DNA of 64,000 nt from Cytophagaceae bacterium (GCA_947460975.1 CANHGO010000001.1:372001-436000), one strand, 5' to 3'. Counted from the first letter of the stretch, positions 1 to 11,000 are shown. The notes: generated by a model from the letters alone, not told the origin. Program-made: numbers and translations.

Positions 1-337
1 TGAATTGAATAATACCTACATGATTAATATTCCACCTGACCGATTTGAATACCTGATTCGTTATCAATTTAAAAAACACAAGCAGTATGTAAGTTGGGGC
101 ATAACCCAAATCTCCATGCAAAAAAGGGTCGAAGTAAATGCTGATTTTTTACCTCCGCCCAAAGGATATATCCTCGGCCAAGTACATTGGGGAATCTCAA
201 TAAATAAATTTGATTTGGGGGTATCAGTCACAAATGCGTTCAACCAAGCTTACCGAGACTACCTCAATCGATTCCGGTATTTTGCAGATGACCAAGGACA
301 AAACATCAGTTTCAGAGCCACTTATCGCTTCAGCTAA
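1..337 (+). CDS. TonB-dependent receptor, C-terminal fragment
   Basis: The gene begins upstream of the window; only about 111 C-terminal residues are visible. The segment shows alternating aromatic/polar residues typical of outer-membrane beta strands, a late NAFNQAYRDYLNRFR stretch typical of the last strands of TonB-dependent receptors, and ends in Phe-Ser after ATYRF, a usual beta-barrel terminus. By family it would import a ligand across the outer membrane using TonB energy. The ligand cannot be told from this part. Its stop codon abuts the stop of the convergent LytM gene with no spacer. Confidence 0.75.
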   Translation, partial: ELNNTYMINIPPDRFEYLIRYQFKKHKQYVSWGITQISMQKRVEVNADFLPPPKGYILGQVHWGISINKFDLGVSVTNAFNQAYRDYLNRFRYFADDQGQNISFRATYRFS

Positions 338-1735
338 TTACCTTTTAAGCCAAGACTCAGGATTTTGTCGAACCGTATTTTTCCAAACCTGGAAATTGAT
401 TTCTGCGGTACCGTCTTCATCGGATGCCACTGTTCCTATGCGTTGTCCCGTACGAACCCGCTGACCCGTGGAAACCGATACATTGTCTAGCTTGCTATAA
501 ACAGTAAAATAATCACCATGTTGGATCGCAACCACCGTATTAATCCCAGGAATATTAACCACCGACTGCACAATGCCATCATATACGGTATGAACAGCAG
601 CCCCAGCGGATGTTTGAATATCAATTCCATTATTGTTAATCATGACCCCCTTCAAAATAGGATGTTTGTGAACTCCAAAATGATCCGAAATAAATCCCGA
701 TGGCACAGGGAAAGGCATTCTGCCTTTTAATGCCGCAAATGAAACAGCTAATTTAGCCTCATCAGCATTCATGTAATAGGTATTTTTCTCTAAAACAGGC
801 TCCGCGACTACCTCTTTGGCTGCAGCCTTTTCTTTGACAATTTCCTTTTTGGGTTCCGACTTCGAAACTTCTTCTACTTTGTCAGCAGGCTTTTCATATT
901 TTTTAACGAGTCCCTCCTCCAATTTAGGCTTAGGTAGCTCTGGCTTATTAACTTCTAATTTCTTGGCCTGAGCCGCTATCCGTAATCGGCGCTCCCGCTC
1001 CAAACTTTTTTGAATCTCCCGCTGAACAATCCCGGCAATTAAATTATCCAACTTCCTAATCGCTAATTTTTTCCGCTCCAACTCAATCTTCAATTTTTTC
1101 TCTTGCTGGGTTAACACCGTCACCACCTTCGCCTCTTTCGTTTTCATGACCTCCAACTTCACCTTTTCCTTTTCCTTAACCACTAATACTTTTTTCTCTT
1201 CATTTTTTTTGAAAATCACTTGCTGCTTTTTCGTCATTAAGTCTTGGCGAGTCTCAAAAATCTTTTTAGCCTGTTCTTTTCGATTCGTGGTATATTGTTT
1301 TAGAAAGTCGAACCGACGAACAAACTCTCCTAAATCTGACGATAAAAGCAAGAAACTTAATTTGTTATTGACCGTCGACACTTTTTCCGCCTCATATAAC
1401 ATCTTGGCATACGCTTGCTTTAATTTCGCTAATTTGGCGGCCAACTTATCACTTTGCTGGGTTAATATTTTAGCTTCAGACGCCAATAAATTTTGATTTT
1501 CGTTCAGTATATTGATTTGCTTCTTTTGGACAACAATCTGCTCCTTCAGTACATTTAATTTACCGATTGATACCTTTTTCTTTTTTGATGTTTTTGAAAT
1601 AATGGAATTCAACTCCTTTATTTTGACCAAATTATCATTCTTTTGCTGCTCCAATTGAGTTTTTTTATCCACTTGAGCATAGGTCTCAAAACCGATAAAA
1701 AAGACAATCAATAAAGTGATATAGTGTAATTTCAT
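338..1735 (-). CDS. EnvC-like LytM/M23-domain protein with coiled coil
   Basis: A 465-residue exported protein: signal peptide at about 1-20, a long Lys/Glu-rich coiled coil from about 22 to 260, a Pro/Glu/Lys linker, and a C-terminal LytM (M23) domain from about 340. The domain lacks the usual zinc ligands: the site normally HxGID reads NNNGID (about 367-372), and the second HxH site reads INFQVW (about 446-451). This matches EnvC, whose degenerate LytM domain activates cell-wall amidases rather than cutting peptidoglycan itself. The start overlaps the stop of the DUF4292 gene by 4 bp, so the two are probably translated together. Its role in daughter-cell separation is inferred. Confidence 0.85.
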   Translation of the reverse strand: MKLHYITLLIVFFIGFETYAQVDKKTQLEQQKNDNLVKIKELNSIISKTSKKKKVSIGKLNVLKEQIVVQKKQINILNENQNLLASEAKILTQQSDKLAAKLAKLKQAYAKMLYEAEKVSTVNNKLSFLLLSSDLGEFVRRFDFLKQYTTNRKEQAKKIFETRQDLMTKKQQVIFKKNEEKKVLVVKEKEKVKLEVMKTKEAKVVTVLTQQEKKLKIELERKKLAIRKLDNLIAGIVQREIQKSLERERRLRIAAQAKKLEVNKPELPKPKLEEGLVKKYEKPADKVEEVSKSEPKKEIVKEKAAAKEVVAEPVLEKNTYYMNADEAKLAVSFAALKGRMPFPVPSGFISDHFGVHKHPILKGVMINNNGIDIQTSAGAAVHTVYDGIVQSVVNIPGINTVVAIQHGDYFTVYSKLDNVSVSTGQRVRTGQRIGTVASDEDGTAEINFQVWKNTVRQNPESWLKR

Positions 1736-2583
1736 TTACGTGTAGGATTCAATAATTTTTCCGGAACCTTAAATGGGAATTCCAATGGTGTATCCAAAAG
1801 CTCTACTTTAGAGTATTTGATGGTGATCAACGTATTCACATTTTTATTATCCTTGTCTTTAACATCCAAATTAATTTGACTAGAAAAAGGAAAAAGTACC
1901 TGATTCAATAAGGTAAATTCCTCAAAATCCATGGTCATCTTATTGCTCGTAGGAACGTCATTAACTAATAATTTCTTTAATTTTCGGTTGGGACCTACCA
2001 TATTATCAATATTAATCCTCCCCTCTTGTTGCTTTAAAATTATATTTTCATTCTCTCGAATAACCCTTGAATTGTTCTTTTTATAAGGCTGATTGCCCAC
2101 AATGAGCGACTGAAGAATCGAATAATCCACCTTAAAACCCATCATCACACTGACGCTATCATAGGTTAAATCAAAGTATTCCCCATTGATTTTTTGATAC
2201 AATTGAACCTTGTTTTTTGAAAACAATCCAGTCGCTCCCGTAAAGCCAGATTGAGATATATTAACCCAAATCAAGCTATCTTTTTTCATTCGAATGTCAA
2301 CCGTATACGTATCTTGGTTCTGCTGAGTCTTCCACACGATTTTAGACTTCGCCTTCAAAAAGTTAAAATTTAAATCGTCAGGGGCTAATTTTAATTCAGC
2401 ATCATCTATTTTCAAGGGCTCAATTATTTTTTTTGCCACTGAGTCGATCACCTTGACTTCCTTTTTCGATACGGTATCTATTGCAGGACTAATCGATGTC
2501 GCCAATACAGTGGAAACGACGACTTTTTTCCCACAAGAAAAAATGCTAAAAGCTGTGAAGAAAAAAATAATGGTTCGGCGCAT
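1732..2583 (-). CDS. DUF4292 family lipoprotein
   Basis: 283 residues with a lipoprotein signal: a hydrophobic segment followed by FSCGKK, the Cys near position 17 being the lipidation site. The body resembles the Bacteroidota DUF4292 family, which has a LolA/LolB-like beta fold (family knowledge). In this phylum it commonly sits between a TPR protein gene and an EnvC-like gene, exactly as here. It overlaps the next gene by 4 bp and follows the TPR gene by 37 bp. The arrangement suggests a role in envelope lipoprotein or outer-membrane handling; the exact function is unknown. Confidence 0.8.
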   Translation of the reverse strand: MRRTIIFFFTAFSIFSCGKKVVVSTVLATSISPAIDTVSKKEVKVIDSVAKKIIEPLKIDDAELKLAPDDLNFNFLKAKSKIVWKTQQNQDTYTVDIRMKKDSLIWVNISQSGFTGATGLFSKNKVQLYQKINGEYFDLTYDSVSVMMGFKVDYSILQSLIVGNQPYKKNNSRVIRENENIILKQQEGRINIDNMVGPNRKLKKLLVNDVPTSNKMTMDFEEFTLLNQVLFPFSSQINLDVKDKDNKNVNTLITIKYSKVELLDTPLEFPFKVPEKLLNPTRK

Positions 2584-2620
2584 CTTAGATTTTAAGCGAA
2601 TAAGCGTTTACAAAATTATC

Positions 2621-4330
2621 TCAATTTTCGATAATTCGTTTATTTTCAATCTTTTTATCCAATTTATTACTGGCTCCGTCAAGGGAATTTGCTGTTTTCC
2701 AAGCCTTAACCGCCTCATCTACGCGCCCATTCTTAAAAAGCGCGTCCCCATAATGTTCCCAAACCGTGGAGCTATTTTGCTTTTCATCCTTCAAGGCTTT
2801 TTCAATATAGACTAATGATTCTAAGTACTCACCCCTTTGAAACAATACCCATGCATATGTATCCAAATAAGTTCCATTAGTAGGAAATTTGTCCACTAAC
2901 TTCTTCGACATGAGAGCTGCCTTATCCAAACGATCTCGCCTCAAGGACAAGTAATAACTATAATTATTTAAGACATGTTCTTCCGTGGGATTGACGACTA
3001 AGACTTTGTCAAAACAAGCATCGGATTGTTTATATAAACCTTTGGAATGATATGCGTCCCCCATGATACCATATAATTGCGTATACCAGCCATCTTGGGT
3101 GTTGGCCATAGGAATGGCTCCTTCAAATGAACGAATGGATTCATTTATTTTTCCACTCAAATACTCCGCAAACCCTTTTTGAAACCATAAATATCCTTGA
3201 TTTGGGAAAAGAACAAGGGCCTCTTCAGCATGTACAATTGCACTGTCCAATAAGTTCATCTCGTAATCCAATTGAATAATGCGAGCCCAAACTTCAAACT
3301 TAGCATTACCCATTCTTGCCGCATATAAATACGAAACTTGCGCCTCTTTAAATTTGGATATATTGGCCCACAAATCACCCTCAAGTGCAGAAAATCTAGG
3401 ATCCACAGGATACAATCCCTTTAATTCCAAAATCATATCATAAACCGTTTGCCAGTCTTCTTTGGACTTAATTAATCCTAAAATTTGAATGGTTAATTGG
3501 CCCAAAATCTCAGAACTCATTCTCGAATCTGAAGCCGCATGCAAAATTTCTACACAAGTAGAATCTAAATTTTTGGCTTCCAAAAATAATTTGGCACTCA
3601 TTAAATTCAATTGGCCTTGACTCGAATATTTAGACTTTAATGGTCGAAGTTCTGCTTGCAATGTATTTCCCGTCACCAAATCCCAAACCGTTTCCATCTG
3701 ATCCCAAGTAAATAATAATTCATCAGGCGAATTTTCAATCAAGCTAAAACCAGCATTCATAGCCCCCAAAACATCTTTCTCCTTTAAATAAATAAATTGC
3801 TTCGTTCGAATAATTTCTGGAAAATCTTCCAACCACACCTCGACCTTCTTCAAAGCGTTCAAAGCTTCCTTCCCATTTTCCTTCCATAAATAAGCCTGAG
3901 CTAATCGCAATCCAATCTCAGGTTGGATCTCGTCAAATTCAGACATTTTATTCAGCGCTTCCAAAGCCTCATCTACTTTGCGTAAATCTAACGCAATGTC
4001 CACATAGAAAAGTCCATAATCCATGGAATGAGGGGAAAGTCTCCAAGCCTCCGCTGCATTTTTAAAAGCCAAAGAATTCTTATTTTGAGCCAAATAGGCC
4101 TTTCCGAGATAATAATAAATCGATGGCTCAGTAGGAACCTCAAGGATCAAATGTTCCCAAACTAGAATAGCTTCGTCAAAATCATCTTTAACGTAATGCC
4201 TCATCCCCTCTGTCATTAATTCCTCCAACTGCGCACCCGTCAGGATATGAACCTCCTGCTTTTTCTTTTGACCAAATAAGGGACTCAAAGAGAAACAAAC
4301 CAATAAAAATATATAAAGCTTAATTTTCAT
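2621..4330 (-). CDS. Secreted tetratricopeptide-repeat protein
   Basis: 569 residues. I place the start at the ATG giving MKIKLYIFLLV, a standard signal peptide; in-frame codons further upstream would put charged residues before the signal. The rest is all-helical, with repeated TPR-type signatures (for example YYYLGKAYLAQN near the N-terminus, and AYHSKGLYKQSDACFDK and HYGDALFKNGRVDEAVKAW towards the C-terminus). It is the first gene of a three-gene block with the DUF4292 lipoprotein and the EnvC-like protein. TPR proteins in this position are usually periplasmic scaffolds. No catalytic motif is seen. Confidence 0.85.
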   Translation of the reverse strand: MKIKLYIFLLVCFSLSPLFGQKKKQEVHILTGAQLEELMTEGMRHYVKDDFDEAILVWEHLILEVPTEPSIYYYLGKAYLAQNKNSLAFKNAAEAWRLSPHSMDYGLFYVDIALDLRKVDEALEALNKMSEFDEIQPEIGLRLAQAYLWKENGKEALNALKKVEVWLEDFPEIIRTKQFIYLKEKDVLGAMNAGFSLIENSPDELLFTWDQMETVWDLVTGNTLQAELRPLKSKYSSQGQLNLMSAKLFLEAKNLDSTCVEILHAASDSRMSSEILGQLTIQILGLIKSKEDWQTVYDMILELKGLYPVDPRFSALEGDLWANISKFKEAQVSYLYAARMGNAKFEVWARIIQLDYEMNLLDSAIVHAEEALVLFPNQGYLWFQKGFAEYLSGKINESIRSFEGAIPMANTQDGWYTQLYGIMGDAYHSKGLYKQSDACFDKVLVVNPTEEHVLNNYSYYLSLRRDRLDKAALMSKKLVDKFPTNGTYLDTYAWVLFQRGEYLESLVYIEKALKDEKQNSSTVWEHYGDALFKNGRVDEAVKAWKTANSLDGASNKLDKKIENKRIIEN

Positions 4331-4409
4331 AAATAGAGCGAATATACCATTTTGCATGATCAATTTTAAAATATATTCAATAGATTCGCTGAATTAACCT
4401 AATAAGCAC

Positions 4410-5525
4410 ATGATAAAATATATATTTTGCTTCTGCATCCTACTGAGTTTACCTTCATTCGCTCAAGAAAAAACCATGGCTTTTGAAGAGTATGATCCCA
4501 TATCAACTCTTGTCGTACCCGAACATACCATCAAAAAGGCAAAATATCCATTCATCGATATTCACAATCATCAAAACAATATGCCAAGCCAAGATTTAGG
4601 CTATTTAGTTAAGCAAATGGATAGCCTTAACATGAAATTCATGATCAACTTAAGTGGAAAAGGATCTTATAGAAGCGGGGCAAGGGAACAAGGGACTGAT
4701 TTTTTAATCCAATCTGTGAATGCAGGAAAAGAAAAAGCGAATGGAAGAGTGATCGTATTTACCAACCTGAATTTCAGTGATATTGATAACCCAAACTGGT
4801 CTTCGGAAACGGTCAAGGCCTTAGAAAAAGAAGTGAAAGCAGGTGCCATGGGATTAAAAATATTTAAAGACTTAGGCTTAGAAGTAAAAGATTCAAAAGG
4901 CAATAGGATACGGACCAATGACCCAAGGCTAGATCCCATTTGGGCGAAATGTGGTGAACTAAATATCCCCATTTTGATCCATACCGGAGAACCCATTTCA
5001 TTTTTTGATGTACACGATAAAACCAATGAGCGCTGGCTTGAACTTAAACAATTTCCTAGCCGAGCACGACCTTCGTCCAAATATCCTTCATGGAAAATTG
5101 TGATGGATGAACAATTTGATATCATCAAAAGGCACCCTAATACCAAATTCATTAGCGCCCATTTAGCTTGGCTCGGAAACAATTTACCAGAATTAGGCCG
5201 ACTCATGAATCTTTACCCAAATATGTATACCGAGATTGGAGCCGTGATTCATGAATTGGGACGCCAACCCAAAAATGCCCGCGCTTTCATGATCAAATAT
5301 CAAGACCGAGTGCTTTTTGGAAAAGATATTTGGACCACGTCTGAATACTACACCTATTTCCGACTATTAGAAACTGGCGATGAATACTTTCCATACTACC
5401 GAAAAAGACATGCGTTCTGGAGGATTTATGGGCTAGAACTTCCTGACGAAGTACTTAAAAAAGTATACTATAAAAATGCATTGCAACTTTTACCCAAACT
5501 AGACAAAACTCAATTTCCTAAATAA
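4410..5525 (+). CDS. Secreted amidohydrolase family protein (TIM-barrel metal hydrolase)
   Basis: 371 residues with a signal peptide ending near FAQEK. It carries an HxH-type metal motif at the first barrel strand (FIDIHNHQ), a Lys-containing strand (GLKIFKDLGL), ILIHTGEP with a metal-ligand His, FISAHLAW with a second His, and an FGKDIW segment where the family usually has FGSD. This fits the amidohydrolase_2 group of decarboxylases and lactone hydrolases, here exported. It reads convergently into the AlgJ-like gene with only 2 bp between stops. The substrate cannot be told. Confidence 0.8.
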   Translation: MIKYIFCFCILLSLPSFAQEKTMAFEEYDPISTLVVPEHTIKKAKYPFIDIHNHQNNMPSQDLGYLVKQMDSLNMKFMINLSGKGSYRSGAREQGTDFLIQSVNAGKEKANGRVIVFTNLNFSDIDNPNWSSETVKALEKEVKAGAMGLKIFKDLGLEVKDSKGNRIRTNDPRLDPIWAKCGELNIPILIHTGEPISFFDVHDKTNERWLELKQFPSRARPSSKYPSWKIVMDEQFDIIKRHPNTKFISAHLAWLGNNLPELGRLMNLYPNMYTEIGAVIHELGRQPKNARAFMIKYQDRVLFGKDIWTTSEYYTYFRLLETGDEYFPYYRKRHAFWRIYGLELPDEVLKKVYYKNALQLLPKLDKTQFPK

Positions 5526-5527
5526 GT

Positions 5528-6598
5528 TTAGTTTGGGAGTTGGCGATTCAACTGGTCTAACCAAATTTTTGCACCCTTCTGATTCCAATGTGAATCAGAG
5601 GTGAAGAAATTTGATTTTGCATTTTTGGATAGCTCTTCTGTTGCATCAATTAATTTCCCCTTAAAATCAGGGTGCAATTTAATCCTTTGGATAAGGTGAT
5701 TATCAGGTCTATTCTCCGTCTTCAGCACCGACACAGGATTCGGAATAATCGATAAGATGACCTCATCGAAACCCCTTGCTTTGTAATAATCCTGTATCCT
5801 ATTTAATTCGCTTACTTGAGCTTTTAATTTCTCTTCACTGATGTCCGAAAATGAGCTCCCAGGGTTATAAGAGTTAAGGGTTTCAGCTAAATACAAAAAG
5901 TTTTGATCCTTTGAAATGGCGACTTCTTTGTCCACTCGACCAAAGAAATTTAAATTAAAATCCCCTTTTAATTCCTTCAGTGGCTCCAAAAACCCGAAAT
6001 TAAACCAAGCAAATTCAATGTTGGCCTCAAGAGATTTATGATATAAACTTTCCTTAATTCCTTCGTCAATTTCGGCGAAAAAATGAGCTATTTTCTGACG
6101 TGTATTTAACTCTGATTGCACCGCCTCCGCCCTATCTAATCGGGCCTTCACAGAATTTAAATTGAATAGACCGGACATATTTCGCTCAACCGATTCGATC
6201 AACAAAATATTTTTTTTATTTCTAGCGGGGATAATTTCAATGGGTTTAGCGACATCCCAACGAATAAACTTAACCTGGCCTATGTTGGCATAATAGCGGG
6301 GATCTTCTTTGAAAAAGCTATATAAATAACTATCCCCTAGAATAAAAAGATTCGCCGTATCGCTATGTACTTTTCCATCTTTGGTCGGTATTGAAACAAA
6401 ATTAGTGTCTTTTGTAATTTTGAATTTACTCAAATACGTCAATCCATACAGATCGCCATACAGGTATTTATCTGCCCCCAAAGCCCCAATTCGACTATAT
6501 CGGTCTTGGGTAATCCACTTCATGCCCGCATTTGAACTTGTCAAATACAAGGTCAGTGCACAAAAAATAAACCCAATATTTGCGAGTAGTTTTTGCAT
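5528..6598 (-). CDS. AlgJ/AlgX-like SGNH (DHHW) acetyltransferase partner
   Basis: 356 residues with an N-terminal membrane anchor or signal (about 1-22). Two motifs mark the SGNH-like fold of alginate O-acetylation proteins: LFILGDSYLYSF (nucleophile region, GDS) and SDSHWNQKGAKIW near the C-terminus (Asp-x-His with the DxHWN context). It lies 3 bp downstream of an MBOAT gene. MBOAT plus SGNH partner is the standard two-part machine that moves acetyl groups across the membrane onto an extracellular glycan. No glycan polymerase or glycosyltransferase gene is adjacent, so the target glycan is unknown. Confidence 0.75.
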   Translation of the reverse strand: MQKLLANIGFIFCALTLYLTSSNAGMKWITQDRYSRIGALGADKYLYGDLYGLTYLSKFKITKDTNFVSIPTKDGKVHSDTANLFILGDSYLYSFFKEDPRYYANIGQVKFIRWDVAKPIEIIPARNKKNILLIESVERNMSGLFNLNSVKARLDRAEAVQSELNTRQKIAHFFAEIDEGIKESLYHKSLEANIEFAWFNFGFLEPLKELKGDFNLNFFGRVDKEVAISKDQNFLYLAETLNSYNPGSSFSDISEEKLKAQVSELNRIQDYYKARGFDEVILSIIPNPVSVLKTENRPDNHLIQRIKLHPDFKGKLIDATEELSKNAKSNFFTSDSHWNQKGAKIWLDQLNRQLPN

Positions 6599-6601
6599 AA
6601 A

Positions 6602-8011
6602 TTAGAACTGAAAATAAATAAACTGTTTCAAATTAAAGACTCCAAAAAAGTAAATCAAAAACGCCAAACCAGATATAATGGGCCAAAATAATTGAACCGA
6701 ATCCACCTTTATTTTCTCCCTTTTAAAATCATACAGATATAAACCCACAATCAACAAAATAGAAAATAATAATTCGTTGGTATTGAAAGCTAAAGATATT
6801 GGGTCTAGAATGGAGCCATGGGTTAATTGGTCAAAATAAATCTGAATATCTCCAAATTTTGGAATTCTAAAAAATACCCAAGCAATCGTCACTAATAGAA
6901 ATGTGAATAGTCGGTACATCCAAGCTCCAGCAGCTGACTTTTGCTCATCCGCCGCCAATTTAGGGAAAATCCGATTAAGCGTTAAACCTATTAATTGGAA
7001 CAATCCATGCAAAGCTCCCCAAATCACAAAGTTCCAACTGGCCCCATGCCAAAAGCCGGACAAAATAAAGACGATCATAATGTTGATATACCAGCGGGGA
7101 ACCGAAACGCGGTTGCCTCCTAAAGAAAAATACACATAATCTTTAAACCAGGTAGACAGGGAAATATGCCAACGGCGCCAAAAATCTGGAATGGATTTGG
7201 CCGTATAGGGCGCATTAAAATTATTCATAAGTTTGAAGCCCATCACCTTGGAAGCCCCAATCGCGATATCTGAATAGCCTGAAAAATCGCAATAGATTTG
7301 AAATGAATAAAAGATACTGGCGATGATTAAATTCAAGCTACTCTGGTTTGATAAATTTGCATAGGCTGGATCAACCACCATCGCAAGTCGGTCCGCTATG
7401 ACTACTTTTTTAAAAAAACCTTGCATCATTTGCAATAGACCTAACTTCACTCGGTCCGCATCCCAAACATGTTTTTCGTAAAATTGATGAATTAAATTTT
7501 GTGGCCTTTCGATGGGTCCGGCCACCAACTGTGGATAAAACATCACATAAAGGCTATAAATTCCAAAATTCCGTTCCGCCTTCTGGTTCCCACGATAAAC
7601 CTCGATGGTATAACTCATGGCTTGAAACGTATGGAATGATAAGCCGATAGGCAGTAAAAAATTGAAAACCGGAAAGTGAATAGGAATGGAGAAATAACTG
7701 GCTAGGAAATTAAAGTTGTCCGTAAAAAAAAAGTAATATTTAAAAATGGCCAACACACCTAAGTTGGCCAGCAAACTACAACCCAAAAATATTTTTTTTG
7801 CACCCCCCTGAAACCGTTCTAAATAGATTCCAGTAAAATAATCGATGACAATGGTCAAGCCTAAAATCCCCAAATAAATAGGAACAAAAGCCATATAAAA
7901 ATAACATGAAGCTGCCAGCAACAAAGCCCATCTGTACTTGTGAGCGAATAAAAAATAAGCACTGGTCACAATTCCAAAAAACACCAAAAACTGTAATGAA
8001 TTGAAAACCAT
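6602..8011 (-). CDS. MBOAT family membrane O-acyltransferase (AlgI/DltB-like)
   Basis: 469 residues with about ten or more hydrophobic segments. Diagnostic MBOAT blocks are WRRWHISLSTWFKDYVYF and the invariant-His block SGFWHGASWNFVIWG. The family passes an acyl group, usually acetyl, across the cytoplasmic membrane to a periplasmic partner, here the AlgJ-like product encoded 3 bp downstream. It follows ileS by 12 bp on the same strand, so it may be read from the ileS promoter. It could act on exopolysaccharide, O-antigen or peptidoglycan; the sequence does not decide. Confidence 0.88.
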   Translation of the reverse strand: MVFNSLQFLVFFGIVTSAYFLFAHKYRWALLLAASCYFYMAFVPIYLGILGLTIVIDYFTGIYLERFQGGAKKIFLGCSLLANLGVLAIFKYYFFFTDNFNFLASYFSIPIHFPVFNFLLPIGLSFHTFQAMSYTIEVYRGNQKAERNFGIYSLYVMFYPQLVAGPIERPQNLIHQFYEKHVWDADRVKLGLLQMMQGFFKKVVIADRLAMVVDPAYANLSNQSSLNLIIASIFYSFQIYCDFSGYSDIAIGASKVMGFKLMNNFNAPYTAKSIPDFWRRWHISLSTWFKDYVYFSLGGNRVSVPRWYINIMIVFILSGFWHGASWNFVIWGALHGLFQLIGLTLNRIFPKLAADEQKSAAGAWMYRLFTFLLVTIAWVFFRIPKFGDIQIYFDQLTHGSILDPISLAFNTNELLFSILLIVGLYLYDFKREKIKVDSVQLFWPIISGLAFLIYFFGVFNLKQFIYFQF

Positions 8012-8023
8012 GTCTACCTTGTT

Positions 8024-11000
8024 TTATGCAACGGTCAAACGGACATTTAAATTTACATCATCTATACTGACTTCTGAATAACCTTCACTAATCTCATTCA
8101 CCCAATCAATCGAAAGAGCTTGAACTTCTTGGCTTATATATCCTTTAAATTCAGTCAAACTATCTTTCCATTCACTCGTATTTTCTTGGATCGAAATATG
8201 AATTTTGTCAATGACATCAAAACCTAAGTCTTTGCGTAAATTTTGGACGCGATTCACAAACTCGCGGGCCATTCCTTCCCGAATCAATTCGGGACTTAAT
8301 GTGTTGTCTAGCGCAATAGTCAAGCCCCCTTCACTAGCTGTTAAATAACCCGGCATATCTTCCGTCATCACTTCAATGTCACCCATTCCAATCTCAAATC
8401 CGTTTAGATTAACTGAACCGGCAGATTCCACCGTAGATAAATCATTCATTGACATACTCGTTATAACATCAGCTACCGCTTTCATGTCCTTCCCAAACTT
8501 AGGTCCCAACGCTTTGAAATTAGGTTTAACCCGCTTACTCAAAACACCGGAGGCATCATTCAAATAATTCACCTGCTTCACATTGACTTCAGATTTAATT
8601 AAATCCTCGACACGTCGAATTTGCTCTCGAACATTTTCCTGTAAAACAGGAACCAGCACCTGGGCTAATGGTTGGCGCACCTTCAACTTATGCACCTTAC
8701 GAATCGAGTGAACTAATGAACAAATTCGCTGAGCCAATTCCATCGACGACTCCAAATCTTCATTTCTCCAAGCGGCATTCACTTTGACAAAATCAGTTAA
8801 ATGAACTGATTCCTTTTGAGTTAAATTTTTATACAACCATTCTCCATAAAACGGCGCGATCGGAGACATCAATTGGGCCACCGTTTCTAAACAAGTATAC
8901 AAGGTCTGATAGGCCGCTTTTTTATCTTCACTTAGGCCTAATTCCTTAGCCTCAGGATTCCAAAAACGTCGCCTAGATAAGCGTACATACCAATTTGACA
9001 AATGATCGCACACAAAATCTTGTATCGCCCGACCCGCTTTTGTGGGCTCATAGGTTTCAAAAGACTCGTCCACCTCAGCAATTAAATTCATTAATTTAGA
9101 TAAAATCCAGCGGTCTAATTCAGATAAATTATCCTCCTCAACGCGCACATTTGAGGCATCAAAACCATCTAAATTGGCATATAAGGCAAAGAAATTATAG
9201 GTATTTGTCAGTGTGCCAAAAAACTTATTTCGCACTTCCGTAATACCGGCTAAATCAAATTTTAAATTATCCCAAGGTTGGGCATTGGTAATCATGTACC
9301 AGCGCGTAGGATCAGCGCCGTATTTCAACAAGGTATCAAAAGGATCGATGGCATTACCCAGTCTTTTGGACATTTTGTTTCCATTTTTATCCAGCACTAA
9401 GCCGGTGGAAACAACATGTTTAAAGGCGACTGAATCCTCCACCATGGCTGAAATAGCGTGTAGTGTAAAGAACCAGCCACGGGTTTGGTCAACTCCCTCC
9501 GAAATAAAATCGGCAGGATAAGACTTTTTAAATATTTCTTGATTCTCAAATGGATAGTGCCATTGGGCAAATGGCATGGCACCCGAATCAAACCAAACAT
9601 CGATCAAATCAAGCTCTCGGCTTAGTATTTGTCCCAAGGCGCTCAACAAATAAATCTCATCTACGAAAGGTCGATGTAAATCAGCTTGCCCTTTTTCAAG
9701 CGCAATTTGAAATGCTGAATTTCCAGCTAATTGTTTGTCTGATAATTTCCCTGATGCATTTGCGAGGTTGATTTCATCGGCCAACTGTGCCAATGAACCA
9801 ATGCAGATTTCCTCAGAACCATCTTCTGTTCTCCAGATGGGTAGTGGGGTTCCCCAATAACGTGAGCGAGACAAATTCCAGTCCACTAAATTCTCCAACC
9901 AGTTTCCAAAACGACCTGTTCCAGTGGATTCAGGCTTCCATTCAATCGTTTTGTTTAAAGCGATTAATTTATCTTTGGCAGCCGTCGTTTTAATGAACCA
10001 AGAGTCCAAAGGATAATATAAAATGGGTTTGTCCGTACGCCAACAATGGGGATAGGGGTGATCAAATTTCTGAACGTTAAACGCTTTATTGTCGGTTTTT
10101 AATTGGATCGCAATTCGCTCATCCACCGATAAATATTTATCTCTTCCTTGCTTTATTCTAGCCTCTTCTTTTTCTTCCTCCGTTAAATACGCCTCTTTTA
10201 CAGGCTCTAAAGCGTAATCAGTCACTTCCTTGACAAATCGTCCTTGGCGATTAACCAAGGGCACCTCTTTCCCATTTTCGTCCTGAACAAGAATCGCCGG
10301 AATTCCATTTTGTTGGGCTACCCTGAAGTCATCCGCCCCAAATGTTGGCGCCGTATGCACCATTCCTGTACCATCTTCCGTCGTGACAAAATCACCCAAA
10401 ATAACTCGGAAAGCTGGTTCCTTAGGCGACACATAGGACATCAAAGGTTCATATTCAACCCCTTCCAGATCAGAACCCTTACACGAAGCCACAATCTGGT
10501 ATGGAATAGCACTAGGCTTTTTATCGGCGTCGACGTACGCTCGGAAATCACCATTTTCAGCCGCAGCTTGGAAATAATTTTTGACTAAATCCTTGGCCAA
10601 AACCACGTGGACAGGTAAAAAAGTATAGGGATTAAACGTCTTAATCAAAACATAGGTAATATTCTTCCCTGCCGTCAATGCGGCGTTAGATGGCAAAGTC
10701 CATGGCGTAGTGGTCCAGGCAAGCAAATAAATAGGTTCTTGATTTGAATGATCAAACAAAAAGGATGATTTACTTGTCTTTTTTGCCTTGAACTGAGCCG
10801 TCAATGAAGTGTCTTTTACATCTTTATAACATCCTGGCTGATTTAACTCATGGGAGGATAAACCTGTTCCGGCTGCGGGGGAATAAGGCTGAATCGTGTA
10901 GCCTTTATACAACAAATTTTGGTCATAAAGTCGCTTTAATAAGTTCCAAACACTTTCAATGTAAGGGGTTTGATAGGTCACATAGGGAGAAGAAAGATCT

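Noticed and set aside
4667-5206. Minus-strand 179-codon frame within the amidohydrolase gene
   Set aside because: It is a shadow of the real gene; its content is Ser/Leu-rich and has no recognisable motif.
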